64,000 bases of DNA from JAAXGI01 sp963579625 (lineage in GTDB: Bacteria; Gemmatimonadota; Gemmatimonadetes; Longimicrobiales; Gaopeijiaceae): positions 1-64,000 of the forward strand of contig CAUZHN010000004.1 in assembly GCA_963579625.1 (NCBI GenBank). Reading direction: 5' to 3'. Positions 34,891-43,694 of the stretch are shown piece by piece. Position 1 is the stretch's first letter. The number at the start of each line of letters is the position of its first letter. The position numbers were made by a program, and so were the translations under genes. The notes beneath the pieces were generated by a model. That model did no database searches, was not told the origin of the DNA, and worked only from the letters and a program-made list of their open reading frames with translations.

Positions 34891-35454
34891 ATGCGACTCG
34901 GCTGTCTTTTCGTGCTCGTTCCGGTGACGGAGCTGGCTCTCTTGATCTGGATGGGAAGAGAGATGGGGGTGTGGCCAACTCTTTCTCTGGTGGTGGGGAC
35001 AGGCGTTCTGGGCGCGGTTTTGGCTCGGAGGGAAGGGATGCGGACGCTCATCGAGATACAGCAGGAATTAGCGGAGGGCCGGCTCCCTACGCGCGCGCTC
35101 TTGGCCGGTGGGGCCGTGCTGGTAGGGGGAGCGTTTCTCCTCACGCCGGGAGTCCTCACCGACCTCGCGGGGTTCCTTATCCTGTTTTCGCCCACGCGGG
35201 ACCTGGCGTTCCGGTGGGTGCAACGGCGAATGAAGACCGCTCTCACGAGCGGGACACTGCAAACATCGGTGTGGAATGCGCGAGGATTTGATAACAGGAA
35301 GGGGGGTGGTTGGAGAGTCTGGACGACAACCAAAGAGGCCCATGGACGTGGCGCGGGTTTTCCGTTTGAATTCGGGATCAGATCCGAAGAGGGACGCGAA
35401 GAAACGGAGGATGAGCAGCACCCGCCGCGGCCCGGGGAGATCATCCAGGATTGA
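34891..35454 (+). CDS. fxsA: FxsA-family membrane protein
   Basis: A 187-residue protein. The start is the ATG at 34891 (a GTG two codons earlier is possible). The core is MRLGCLFVLVPVTELALLIW, then WPTLSLVVGTGVLGAVLARREG, then RALLAGGAVLVGGAFLLTPG with LTDLAGFLILFSP. These are the FxsA (cytoplasmic membrane) patterns, with the conserved E in the first helix and PG-x-LTD. The tail after residue 110 is basic and disordered. The role is obscure; E. coli FxsA relieves phage F exclusion. It is followed 38 bases later by the M42 peptidase gene. Confidence 0.9.
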   Translation: MRLGCLFVLVPVTELALLIWMGREMGVWPTLSLVVGTGVLGAVLARREGMRTLIEIQQELAEGRLPTRALLAGGAVLVGGAFLLTPGVLTDLAGFLILFSPTRDLAFRWVQRRMKTALTSGTLQTSVWNARGFDNRKGGGWRVWTTTKEAHGRGAGFPFEFGIRSEEGREETEDEQHPPRPGEIIQD

Positions 35455-35492
35455 GGCCGTGAGAGTCTGCAGTCGAACTAGGGGAGAACGTG

Positions 35493-36563
35493 ATGAAGGA
35501 CCGTGTAGCATTCTTGGAGCGGCTTCTGGAGGAGCCCGGACCTTCGGGTTTCGAGTCGAGACCGGCGAGGGTCTGGCGCTCGGAGGCGGAGACCTTTGCA
35601 GACAAAGTCTGGTCGGATGTCCACGGGAATTCTTTCGCAGAACTGAGTTCGGCTCGTCGGCCACGGGTGATGCTTGCGGGACACGTGGACGAGATTGGGC
35701 TCCAGATCACGCACGTGGACGAGAATGGGTTCCTGTACGTGGATGGGATTGGGGGATGGGATCCGCAAGTTCTTGTCGGGCAGCGAGTCCGAGTGATGGG
35801 TCGGGACGGAGACGTGCCGGGAGTCGTCGGAAAGAAACCGATACACCTTCTGAAGCCCGATGAACGAAAGAAGGTCACCGAGATCCAAGAAGTGTGGATT
35901 GACCTGGGGGCATCATCGGCGGAGAAGGTCCAGGAACTGGGTGTCCGCGTTGGCGATGCGCTCGTACTTGCCCCGGGTTTCTTGCGTCTTTCAGGCGATC
36001 GCATCGCCTCGAGGGCTATCGACAACCGAGTGGGGGCATACGTCGTCCTAGAGGCTCTGCGTCTCCTTGCTGAAGATCCGCCCTCGCACGCCGGTGTAGT
36101 CGCGGTTGCTACGGTCCAGGAAGAGATTGGGTACTCGGGGGGAGGAGCCCGAAGCTCGGCTTTCGCTCTGGATCCAGAGGTTGCGGTGGTCGTCGATGTC
36201 ACTTTCTCGACCGATGTCCCGGAGGCGAACAAGAAGGAACTGGGCGAGCACGAGATCGGTGGAGGTCCAGTGCTCAGCCGTGGATCCTCGATGCATCCGC
36301 TCGTCTTTGAGAATCTGGTGGAGGTCGCGGAGAGAGAAGAGATTCCCTACTCAATTCAGGCAGCGCCGCGGGCGAGCCGAACTGACGCGGACGGGATTTT
36401 CTTAGTCCGATCGGGTGTGCCCACCGGGCTCGTCTCGATACCGAACAGATACATGCACTCACCGAACGAGATCGTCTCGCTCGAGGATCTAGCTAAGGCA
36501 GCGAAGCTTCTGGCCGGGTTTGCGCGGAGTCTTGAGGCGGAGTGTAGCTTCGTCCAGAGATAG
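35493..36563 (+). CDS. M42-family aminopeptidase (TET-like)
   Basis: A 356-residue zinc or cobalt aminopeptidase that forms large tetrahedral particles and trims short peptides. Metal and catalytic residues are all visible: His64 (GHVDEIG), Asp177 (RAIDNRVG), catalytic Glu210 with Glu211 (VQEEIG), Asp235 (VDVTFSTD) and His322 (RYMHSPNE). The start is ATG 35493, with GGGGAGAA upstream. The last 71 bases overlap the end of the heme A synthase gene on the other strand. Confidence 0.93.
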   Translation: MKDRVAFLERLLEEPGPSGFESRPARVWRSEAETFADKVWSDVHGNSFAELSSARRPRVMLAGHVDEIGLQITHVDENGFLYVDGIGGWDPQVLVGQRVRVMGRDGDVPGVVGKKPIHLLKPDERKKVTEIQEVWIDLGASSAEKVQELGVRVGDALVLAPGFLRLSGDRIASRAIDNRVGAYVVLEALRLLAEDPPSHAGVVAVATVQEEIGYSGGGARSSAFALDPEVAVVVDVTFSTDVPEANKKELGEHEIGGGPVLSRGSSMHPLVFENLVEVAEREEIPYSIQAAPRASRTDADGIFLVRSGVPTGLVSIPNRYMHSPNEIVSLEDLAKAAKLLAGFARSLEAECSFVQR

Positions 36564-37479
36564 GGGGTCGCCCCTCTCCCGAGGTCGACCAGAGGAAGAC
36601 GAGGCTCAGCCACAAGAGGTCCGCGAGCAGTAGGTGGAGGAGGCGGAGGCCTGTGGGATGAAGGAGGACGATTGTCAGTGGCCCCAGTGCCAGCTGGCAA
36701 CCAGCCAGAATCACGATTGCAGTAGTCAATCTTCGCTCAGTCGGTGTCGTTCGCTGTTTCCATGTGCCGGCAGTGATACGTACGAGGATCACCACAGCCA
36801 CCACGGCTACGATGGGGTGCACCGTCCGTAGGTAGATGAGCAGGTGCTCGGGGTCGACGTACTGACCGAATCCCTGCCCTAAGCTTTCCACAGGGAAGCC
36901 TGTGCTGGCCAGGCCGGCCCAAGACCCGGTGGCTGCTAGCGCAATTAGTACGATTGCTGCCAGGAGGAGTCTCCGGCCTTCTGGATGCCGAAGGGGCATT
37001 GCCTGGTCTACACGCCGCGATGCCCACCAAGCGGTGAGGCCGAGGGCCGCCATCAGGAGGAAAGTGTTCGTTACGTGGAAGGGCCGAATGAGGATCCGAC
37101 CGGTGGAAGTGTCGCCAGCGACCCATCCAAATACTACTAGGAGGGCACCGAAAAGCGACTCCGTAAGCGTGAAGAAGAGTGAGGCAATGGCGGCGTGCCG
37201 GATCGGGTGTCCTTTCCGGTAAGAGCGGATCGCCCAGACTGCCATGAGCAACACCAGGCTTAGGACGATTCCCGACGACACTCTGTGAGTGTACTCAACC
37301 CAGGTGGGGAACTGAGCCGACGAAGGGACCACAGCCCCGTCACACAGTGGCCAGTCCGTACCACACCCATCTCCGGACTCGGAGATTCGCAGGAAGTACC
37401 CCCACACGATCACCAAGAGGGAGTAGGACAGAACTCCCCACGCAAAGACGGAAAATCTCTTTTCCCACATTGAGTACAT
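36493..37479 (-). CDS. COX15/CtaA-family heme A synthase
   Basis: A 328-residue membrane protein that oxidises a methyl of heme O to make heme A for cytochrome c oxidase. Eight membrane helices are recognisable. Diagnostic signatures are GDGCGTDWPLCDG (the paired Cys loop), EYTHRVSSG (heme-ligand His) and RPFHVTNTFLL. The second half has YLRTVHPIVAVVAV and a further conserved His in LRLLHLLLADLLW. The C-terminal 30 residues are hydrophilic. No ctaB or oxidase subunits are next to it. It shares 71 bases antiparallel with the M42 gene. Confidence 0.9.
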   Translation of the reverse strand: MYSMWEKRFSVFAWGVLSYSLLVIVWGYFLRISESGDGCGTDWPLCDGAVVPSSAQFPTWVEYTHRVSSGIVLSLVLLMAVWAIRSYRKGHPIRHAAIASLFFTLTESLFGALLVVFGWVAGDTSTGRILIRPFHVTNTFLLMAALGLTAWWASRRVDQAMPLRHPEGRRLLLAAIVLIALAATGSWAGLASTGFPVESLGQGFGQYVDPEHLLIYLRTVHPIVAVVAVVILVRITAGTWKQRTTPTERRLTTAIVILAGCQLALGPLTIVLLHPTGLRLLHLLLADLLWLSLVFLWSTSGEGRPPISGRSYTPPQDSAQTRPEASLP

Positions 37480-37626
37480 GACTGTGAGCGGCAGATCAAG
37501 AATGCCATCAGAACAAGAGCAGAGTGCGTTGACTCGCTCATCCGCGGACGGTTAAACTAACCACTTTCCCCGGACGGGCACTACAAATTCGGTCTGGCAG
37601 GGCAACCCGCTACCCCAAGGAACTTC

Positions 37627-38097
37627 ATGCTGAATGCCACGGAGCTGGTCAAGGATCTTCAGGAAATGCGGGACCATGGTTTCCTCTCCGATGCCCTGCT
37701 CCGCCGAGCAGTGAAGACCATTGCGGGGTCGGACGAGCGTTTCAATTGGGCTGGAGCTTTCCTGTTGCGAGATGGTGGGGAAGATCTCTGGCTCCATAAT
37801 TATGTTGGTGAGCCAGCCCAATTTGGAGAGTTGTCAGTGGGGGAAGGGGTAAGGGGAGCAGCCGTAGCACAGGTGGCCAACCAGAATATTCCGGATGTTA
37901 CCGTTCTAGAGGATTACATGCCCTGTGGCCCCGACGTCCGCTCTGATCTTGTGGTTCTGATCCGGGCGGGTAGCGACGTCTTCGGCGAGATCAATGTCGG
38001 AAGCGAGGAAGAGTCAGTCTTTACGGATGAGGATGAGGCTGCCGTCCAGGCAGTTTCGGACAAGCTTGCTGAGCAGATCATGTCGGAGCGCCGCTGA
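37627..38097 (+). CDS. GAF-domain protein related to free methionine-R-sulfoxide reductase
   Basis: A 156-residue single-GAF protein. It aligns by eye with fRMsr (E. coli YebR): FNWAGAFLL, VGEGVRGAAVAQVANQNIPDV, SDLVVLI and VFTDEDEAAVQAVSDKLAEQI are all at the expected places. fRMsr uses three Cys. Here the Cys of GVCG is Arg76, the resolving Cys of the first loop is absent, and only the catalytic-position Cys (Cys100, in MPCG) remains. The protein may be a sensor or a reductase with another reductant. Upstream is the divergent heme A synthase gene. Confidence 0.8.
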   Translation: MLNATELVKDLQEMRDHGFLSDALLRRAVKTIAGSDERFNWAGAFLLRDGGEDLWLHNYVGEPAQFGELSVGEGVRGAAVAQVANQNIPDVTVLEDYMPCGPDVRSDLVVLIRAGSDVFGEINVGSEEESVFTDEDEAAVQAVSDKLAEQIMSERR

Positions 38098-38246
38098 CCG
38101 CTGGTGCAGCTCACCCAAAGACTGAGGAGTCCTCACGGGTCCCCCCGGGAAGCTCCTAAGGGAACACCCTTCTTGCCGTTGGTTCGAGGCCTGACGTATC
38201 GTCGGGGTAATGTGTTTACCCTGACTGGCTAGCGCCCGGTTCAATC

Positions 38247-39674
38247 GTGACCGTTGATTCGCCCCCTGTTCTCGAGCCACTCGTAGTTCAACGTCTCCGC
38301 TCCGTGGTCGGAGAAGATGGGGTTATCGTCGATCCTAACAGACTTCTCGTCTATGAATCCGATGGTCTGACCCAGTATCGGTGCGCTCCAGCGGGAGTTG
38401 TGCTTCCTAGAAGTACGAGAGAAGTAAGCGAAACGCTTCGAATCCTTCACGAAGAGGAGAGGCACTTCGTTGCCCGTGGGGCCGGCACTGGGCTGAGTGG
38501 GGGAGCACTTCCGGTCGGTGGAGCGGTCGTGGTCGGGACGGCTCGCATGAATGAGATATTGGAGGTGGATCCCCCGAATCGGCGTGCGCGGGTGCAACCC
38601 GGGGTCATCAACGCCCATCTGACACGGGCCACACTGCCCCACGGGTTGATCTACGCACCCGACCCCTCATCACAGTCCGCCTGCACGCTCGGAGGAAATG
38701 TCGCTGAGAACTCGGGGGGTCCTCATTGTCTCAAGTACGGGGTGACGACTCGGTATGTCACGGGGCTCACCGTAGTACTCCCGAACGGTGAGGTCGTTGT
38801 GATGGGCGGTCTGGAATGCGATGACGACGCGCCAGATCTCGTGGGACTGTTCGTAGGGTCGGAGGGGTGCTTCGGGATTGCCACGGAGATCGAGGTCGCG
38901 CTCATCCCCCGTTCCGAGGGAGTACGCACTCTTCTGGGAATCTTCCGTTCGATTGAGGACGCCGGCCGCGCCGTATCGGACATCATGGCTCGCGGAATGC
39001 TTCCCGCTGCGCTCGAGATCGTAGATGCGGAGACTATCCGGGCGGTTGAGGCCTCGATCTTTGCGGCTGGCTATCCTGTGGATGCTGGGGCAGCGTTGGT
39101 CGTAGAATTCGACGGAGTGGACGCAGGGCTTGATGCGGAGGTTAGGGAGGCTGTGGCTTGTTGTGAAGCTGCAGGCGCTCGCGAAGTCCGAACGGCGGCA
39201 GACGACGAGGAGCGATCGGCACTCTGGAGTGGACGCAAGAAGGCATTTGGGGCAATGGGGCGGCTTGCCCCCGATCTGTTGGTCCAGGATGCTACCGTGC
39301 CACGCACACGGCTGCCCGAGGTATTGGGGAGGGTGGAAGAGATCGGGGAGAGATATGGCCTCCTCGTAGCGAATGTGTTTCACGCTGGAGACGGAAACCT
39401 TCACCCGAACCTCCTCTTCGATAGACGAGATCCAGAGGTTGTGGCGCGGGTAGAGGCCGCGTCAAAGGAGATCATGGCGGTCTGTATCGAAGCCGGCGGG
39501 ACGATCACTGGGGAGCATGGAGTGGGCTTGGACAAGCGACATTTTATGCCGCTTGTATGCTCGCCGGATGTGCTCGACGCAATGGGTAGGGTCAAGGCGG
39601 CATTCGATCCCTGGGGGCGGTGCAATCCGGGGAAGGTACTCCCCGACGGACATGCTCTTGAAGACCAGGGCTGA
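38247..39674 (+). CDS. GlcD-like FAD-linked oxidase
   Basis: A 475-residue flavoprotein of the glycolate/D-lactate/2-hydroxyacid dehydrogenase family. FAD_binding_4 begins VVLPRSTREVSETLRIL with HFVARGAGTGLSGGALPVGG, and SACTLGGNVAENSGGPHCLKYG forms the FAD pocket. The C-terminal cap ends with FHAGDGNLHPNLLF and GEHGVGLDKRHFM (catalytic His). The GTG at 38247 is the start. It is followed 3 bases later by the GlcE-like gene and then the iron-sulfur gene, as in glcDEF. Confidence 0.92.
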   Translation: MTVDSPPVLEPLVVQRLRSVVGEDGVIVDPNRLLVYESDGLTQYRCAPAGVVLPRSTREVSETLRILHEEERHFVARGAGTGLSGGALPVGGAVVVGTARMNEILEVDPPNRRARVQPGVINAHLTRATLPHGLIYAPDPSSQSACTLGGNVAENSGGPHCLKYGVTTRYVTGLTVVLPNGEVVVMGGLECDDDAPDLVGLFVGSEGCFGIATEIEVALIPRSEGVRTLLGIFRSIEDAGRAVSDIMARGMLPAALEIVDAETIRAVEASIFAAGYPVDAGAALVVEFDGVDAGLDAEVREAVACCEAAGAREVRTAADDEERSALWSGRKKAFGAMGRLAPDLLVQDATVPRTRLPEVLGRVEEIGERYGLLVANVFHAGDGNLHPNLLFDRRDPEVVARVEAASKEIMAVCIEAGGTITGEHGVGLDKRHFMPLVCSPDVLDAMGRVKAAFDPWGRCNPGKVLPDGHALEDQG

Positions 39675-39677
39675 GTC

Positions 39678-40991
39678 ATGACCCAGCCCTGGGTGCTGCG
39701 GGCAGACCCATTGAGAGTGCGCGACCGACTCGCCGGGGTCGTGGGCCCGGGAGCCATGTCTATTGAAGAAGGGGTGACTGTTACCTCACCAACCACGGAT
39801 GCTGAGACCGCAGACCTCCTTCGCGTGGCGGTGGAGGAGCGGTGGAGGGTCTTGCCTCGTGGGGCAGGTCTCGGGCCGTGGGCTTTTCACGTCGACAACG
39901 CACACGATGAGAGATTCCCTGGTACCATAGAGGCTCCCGATCTGATCATTTCGTCGAAGGATATGACTGAGATCGTCATCCATGAGCCTGGTGATCTAAC
40001 TGTTTGCGTCCGGGCTGGAATGACGTTGGGAGCGATTCAATCGGCTGTGTCTGCCGAGCGGCAATGGCTCGCCCTCGACCCGCCTGGCGGGAGTGAAATC
40101 ACCCTGGGAGGGGTGGTGGCCACCGGTGTGGCTGGACCCCTTCGGGCCCAGTACGGTCGCCCGCGTGACCACATCCTTGGTCTTACGCTCGTGGATGGCA
40201 AGGGCCGTGTGCTCTCCCTGGGTGGTGGGGTTGTGAAGAATGTGGCGGGGTTTGATCTGGTGCGTTTGGCAGCGGGGAGCTGTGGGGCGCTTGGGATGAT
40301 CACCCAGATCACTCTCCGGCTTTATCCTCGGCCAGAGGAGGACCGAACGCTCATTTGGCGTCGGGGAAGTTTGGTCTCGGCATGGGAGCTCGGACGGGAT
40401 CTCGCTACTCTTCCAATTCCTCTGGGGGCAGCTGAGCTTCTTGCGGGAGGGTGGCCGAGTCCCTTGGGTGGTGGTGGGGTAAAGGTACTTCTGCGCCTGA
40501 CTGGATCGGAGAGAGCGGTTCGGCGGATGGTGGAGATCGTTACCGAGAAAGGAGGTGCCCCAGATGACGATCTGACCGGGGAGTTATCAATGGCGGCTGC
40601 CCACGCAGTCTCCGAAGGGGACGGGGCTAGCCCCGTGTCGTTTCGCCTGCACTCGCTCCCATCTCGGAGTGGCGACATTCTGTCCTCCCTCCAGGAGATC
40701 CCGTTCGAGCGACTGAGTCTCCATTTACTTGGTGGTACATTCAGAGGGACTCTTCCCGGAGCGATGGGGGTGACGCCTCTTTTTCCCCTTGTGGAGATAG
40801 TGCGGGAGCTAGGTGGGACGTTCAGTATGACGCGGGACCGGGGCAACTCTACTGCGACAGTTGTCGAGGTGAGGCAGCCGACTTCTCTACCCAGGGCTCG
40901 TCTCCGTAGTGACATCGTACGGGGATTCGACCCGTCTGGAATTTTACCTGGTGCGTGGCGTGAGGACTGGCTAGGCTCGGGCGCAGACTAG
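39678..40991 (+). CDS. GlcE-like FAD-binding subunit
   Basis: A 437-residue protein with a second FAD_binding_4 domain (WRVLPRGAGLGPWAF, LALDPPGGSEITLGGVVATG, and KNVAGFDLVRLAAGSCGALG). The C-terminal part lacks the large cap of GlcD, as in GlcE. It starts 3 bases after the preceding stop and ends 2 bases before the next start. In E. coli GlcE is required for glycolate oxidase activity and sits with GlcD on the membrane. Confidence 0.9.
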   Translation: MTQPWVLRADPLRVRDRLAGVVGPGAMSIEEGVTVTSPTTDAETADLLRVAVEERWRVLPRGAGLGPWAFHVDNAHDERFPGTIEAPDLIISSKDMTEIVIHEPGDLTVCVRAGMTLGAIQSAVSAERQWLALDPPGGSEITLGGVVATGVAGPLRAQYGRPRDHILGLTLVDGKGRVLSLGGGVVKNVAGFDLVRLAAGSCGALGMITQITLRLYPRPEEDRTLIWRRGSLVSAWELGRDLATLPIPLGAAELLAGGWPSPLGGGGVKVLLRLTGSERAVRRMVEIVTEKGGAPDDDLTGELSMAAAHAVSEGDGASPVSFRLHSLPSRSGDILSSLQEIPFERLSLHLLGGTFRGTLPGAMGVTPLFPLVEIVRELGGTFSMTRDRGNSTATVVEVRQPTSLPRARLRSDIVRGFDPSGILPGAWREDWLGSGAD

Positions 40992-40993
40992 GC

Positions 40994-42403
40994 ATGCGAT
41001 CCGTCTCAACGGGAGAGCTGGAAATGCGGGCATCCACGCTCGAAAGCGCAGGGCTGGAGGATAGGACGCTGGCGGCGATGCTCGCCGCCCAGGACAACCG
41101 TCTATCAAACTGTGTGCACTGTGGCTTCTGTCTTCCAGCGTGCCCTACCTACGTGCGTCTGGGCGATGAGGCGGATTCCCCACGTGGTCGCCTCCATCTG
41201 ATGAGGGCGGTTGCCGAGGGGCGCCTGGACCCAGGAGCTGATGCGTTCCAGGTGCATATTGATCAATGCTTGGGGTGCCGCGCCTGCGAAACCGTTTGTC
41301 CCTCGGGTGTGGAGTACGGGTTCCTCCTGGAATGTGCTCGAGAGGTGGCAAGTGAGGCGCGTCGCAGTCCTCTTGTCGCAAGAGCCTTTCTCACGATGAT
41401 CCGAAATCCCCTTCTGTTAAGCATTTGTATGGGGCTGAGTAGGGCCCTGAGGTGGACTCGCATTCCCTCACTCCTCGCATGGAAGGTTCCTTCATGGCGA
41501 TGGCTCCGCTCGCCGCGGCTGGCGATGGCGATGCTGGCGGCGTCCAGTCCCTGGAAGGCATCTGCCAACGGTGGTTCTCCCCGTCGCTGGGAGGCCGGAA
41601 AGAGAGAACCGCGTGCTCCGCACCAGCGGCAGCGACATCAGGGTCGTGTGGGTGTGTTGAGCGGATGTGTTCAGCAGCACCTGTTCAGTCGAGTGAACGC
41701 AGCTACGATCCGGGTTCTGAAAGCTACAGGCTGGGAAGTCGTTACGGTGACGGATCAGGGCTGTTGCGGCGCACTTCATGCGCATGGGGGCCAGCTTCAA
41801 CGATCCAGGGAGATGGCGCACAGGAACATCCGGGCGTTCCAAGCCACAGAGGTAGATTGGATCGTGGCGAATGCCGCGGGCTGTGGAGCGACAATGAGGG
41901 AATACCACCACCTGTTGGAGGGAGCCGATTCGCAGACGACAGATGATGCCCGCTGGTTCTCTGAGCGGGTCCGGGATGTCTCCGAGGTCATCGTGACCCC
42001 TGAGGGAGACGTATGCGGGGAAGGAGGTGTTCTTCCGATACGAGTAGCCTACGATCCACCGTGCCACCTGCTCCACGGCCAGCGGGTCGAGGTGCCTCCC
42101 CTCAGACTCCTCCGGTCAATCCCCGGTGTGGAGGTTGTCCCGGTGCCGAGTGGTGAGGAGTGCTGCGGTGGCGCGGGGATCTACGGGATCACCCATCCTG
42201 ATCTTGGAGGGCGCATTGGAGAAGACAAGGTGAATGCGGTCTTGAGCACAGGGGCAGACGTTCTCGCGACAGGGAATCCGGGGTGCGCCATGCAGATCGG
42301 AGCGGGACTACGCATGCTCCGGTCCCGGGTACAGGTTGCTCATCCAATTGAGGTGTTGGACGAGAGTTTCCAAAGGGGAGGTGTCTATGATGGGAGGTAC
42401 TGA
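40994..42403 (+). CDS. GlcF-like iron-sulfur subunit
   Basis: A 469-residue protein that would carry electrons from the flavin to the quinone pool. Two 4Fe-4S motifs: Cys40/43/46/50 (CVHCGFCLPAC) and Cys92/95/98/102 (CLGCRACETVC). Two CCG (heterodisulfide-reductase-type) domains follow: GVLSGCVQQHLF with DQGCCGALHAHGG, and PCHLLHGQR with ECCGGAGIY. Architecture and gene order match glcF. Confidence 0.93.
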   Translation: MRSVSTGELEMRASTLESAGLEDRTLAAMLAAQDNRLSNCVHCGFCLPACPTYVRLGDEADSPRGRLHLMRAVAEGRLDPGADAFQVHIDQCLGCRACETVCPSGVEYGFLLECAREVASEARRSPLVARAFLTMIRNPLLLSICMGLSRALRWTRIPSLLAWKVPSWRWLRSPRLAMAMLAASSPWKASANGGSPRRWEAGKREPRAPHQRQRHQGRVGVLSGCVQQHLFSRVNAATIRVLKATGWEVVTVTDQGCCGALHAHGGQLQRSREMAHRNIRAFQATEVDWIVANAAGCGATMREYHHLLEGADSQTTDDARWFSERVRDVSEVIVTPEGDVCGEGGVLPIRVAYDPPCHLLHGQRVEVPPLRLLRSIPGVEVVPVPSGEECCGGAGIYGITHPDLGGRIGEDKVNAVLSTGADVLATGNPGCAMQIGAGLRMLRSRVQVAHPIEVLDESFQRGGVYDGRY

Positions 42404-42447
42404 GATGTCCTCCATGAGATCCTTTTCCTTTCCCCCGGATTCGAGAA

Positions 42448-43644
42448 GTGGCAAGCGGTAACCCACTCCATATCCTCGAGGCAGTCCGGGCGAGGAGAGA
42501 TGAATGGGTCACCTATCTCGAGGCCCTTGCGTCCATAGAGTCTCCGACGACGGACCCAGTCTCACAGGCGCCCGTCCAGGATCTCCTTGTTCAGAGTCTG
42601 CGCGAACTGTCCTTCAAGGTGCGGAGGATCCGCGCGTGCCCGAGCGGGGGCATTATCGTGGCCACGCCCGGTTCCGACCGCGGCCGCGGTCATCGCTTCC
42701 AGCTTCTGCTGGGTCACACCGACACCGTCTGGCCGAGGGGCACCCTCCGAACCATGCCGGTCGAGGTCGTGGGGTCGATCCTCAGGGGTCCCGGCGTGTT
42801 CGATATGAAGGCGGGCCTAGCACACGTGATCATCGCCCTCAGGGTGTTGAGGGATCTGAATCTGGAGCCCGAGGTGGCTCCAGTCGTGCTGTTCAACTCT
42901 GACGAGGAGACCGGGAGCCATGAATCGACCCGACAGATCCAGCGAATGGGTGTCCGGGCTTCGCGCGTTTTCGTCCTAGAACCTGCCCTGGGCCTTGATG
43001 GAAGGATCAAGACTGCGAGGAAGGGCATGGGTCGATTCAGTATCCGGATTCTGGGTCGCAGCGCGCACGCTGGCCTGGATCCGGAGCAGGGAGCTAGCGC
43101 CATTCAGGAGCTCTCGCTCGTGGTTCAGAGTCTCCACCAGTTCACTGACCTCAAACGGGGAATTGCGGTGAACGTCGGGGAGGTTCAAGGCGGTGTTCGA
43201 CCGAATGTGGTGGCGGCTGAAGCGCGGGCAGAAGTTGATGTCCGGGTGGAGTCGGTGGAACAGGGGAAGTGGATTGAAGAGCAGATCCGAGGCCTCCGAG
43301 CGCGCGTCCCAGGGTGCCGCCTGGCGATCCAGGGTGCAATAGATCGACCGCCCTTCGAGCGAACGTCACGAAATCAGCGGCTATGGAGGGAGGCCCGGCG
43401 CTTGGGCCAGGAGATGGGGATCGAATTGGAAGAGGGCCTGGCGGGAGGTGCATCGGATGGCAATACGACGAGTGTCATTACGCCGACACTCGATGGCCTG
43501 GGAGGTGTCGGTGATGGGGCCCACGCAGCGCATGAACACGTCGATATTGACCGATCGCTGGAGCGGTGTGCCCTCTTGGCCGTACTCTTGTTATTGCCCC
43601 ATATGTCTACTGAAAAGAGCGAGAATTGGAGCCTTGGCGCGTAG
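42448..43644 (+). CDS. M20-family zinc hydrolase (carboxypeptidase G2-like)
   Basis: A 398-residue enzyme that hydrolyses amide bonds of N-acyl or peptidyl amino acids. Metal and catalytic residues: His90 and Asp92 (GHTDTVW), Asp119 (VFDMKAGL), Glu153/Glu154 (SDEETGS), Glu178 (VLEPA) and a late His in AHEHVD. The dimerisation lid lies between. It starts at a GTG 45 bases after the GlcF-like gene, and overlaps the long frame of the next gene. In a run with a racemase of the N-acylamino-acid type, a deacylase role is plausible. Confidence 0.88.
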   Translation: MASGNPLHILEAVRARRDEWVTYLEALASIESPTTDPVSQAPVQDLLVQSLRELSFKVRRIRACPSGGIIVATPGSDRGRGHRFQLLLGHTDTVWPRGTLRTMPVEVVGSILRGPGVFDMKAGLAHVIIALRVLRDLNLEPEVAPVVLFNSDEETGSHESTRQIQRMGVRASRVFVLEPALGLDGRIKTARKGMGRFSIRILGRSAHAGLDPEQGASAIQELSLVVQSLHQFTDLKRGIAVNVGEVQGGVRPNVVAAEARAEVDVRVESVEQGKWIEEQIRGLRARVPGCRLAIQGAIDRPPFERTSRNQRLWREARRLGQEMGIELEEGLAGGASDGNTTSVITPTLDGLGGVGDGAHAAHEHVDIDRSLERCALLAVLLLLPHMSTEKSENWSLGA

Positions 43645-43694
43645 CGGACGACTTGAGGGGGGTAGAAGTTAGTGAAGTCTTGAGGAGAGGCGAG

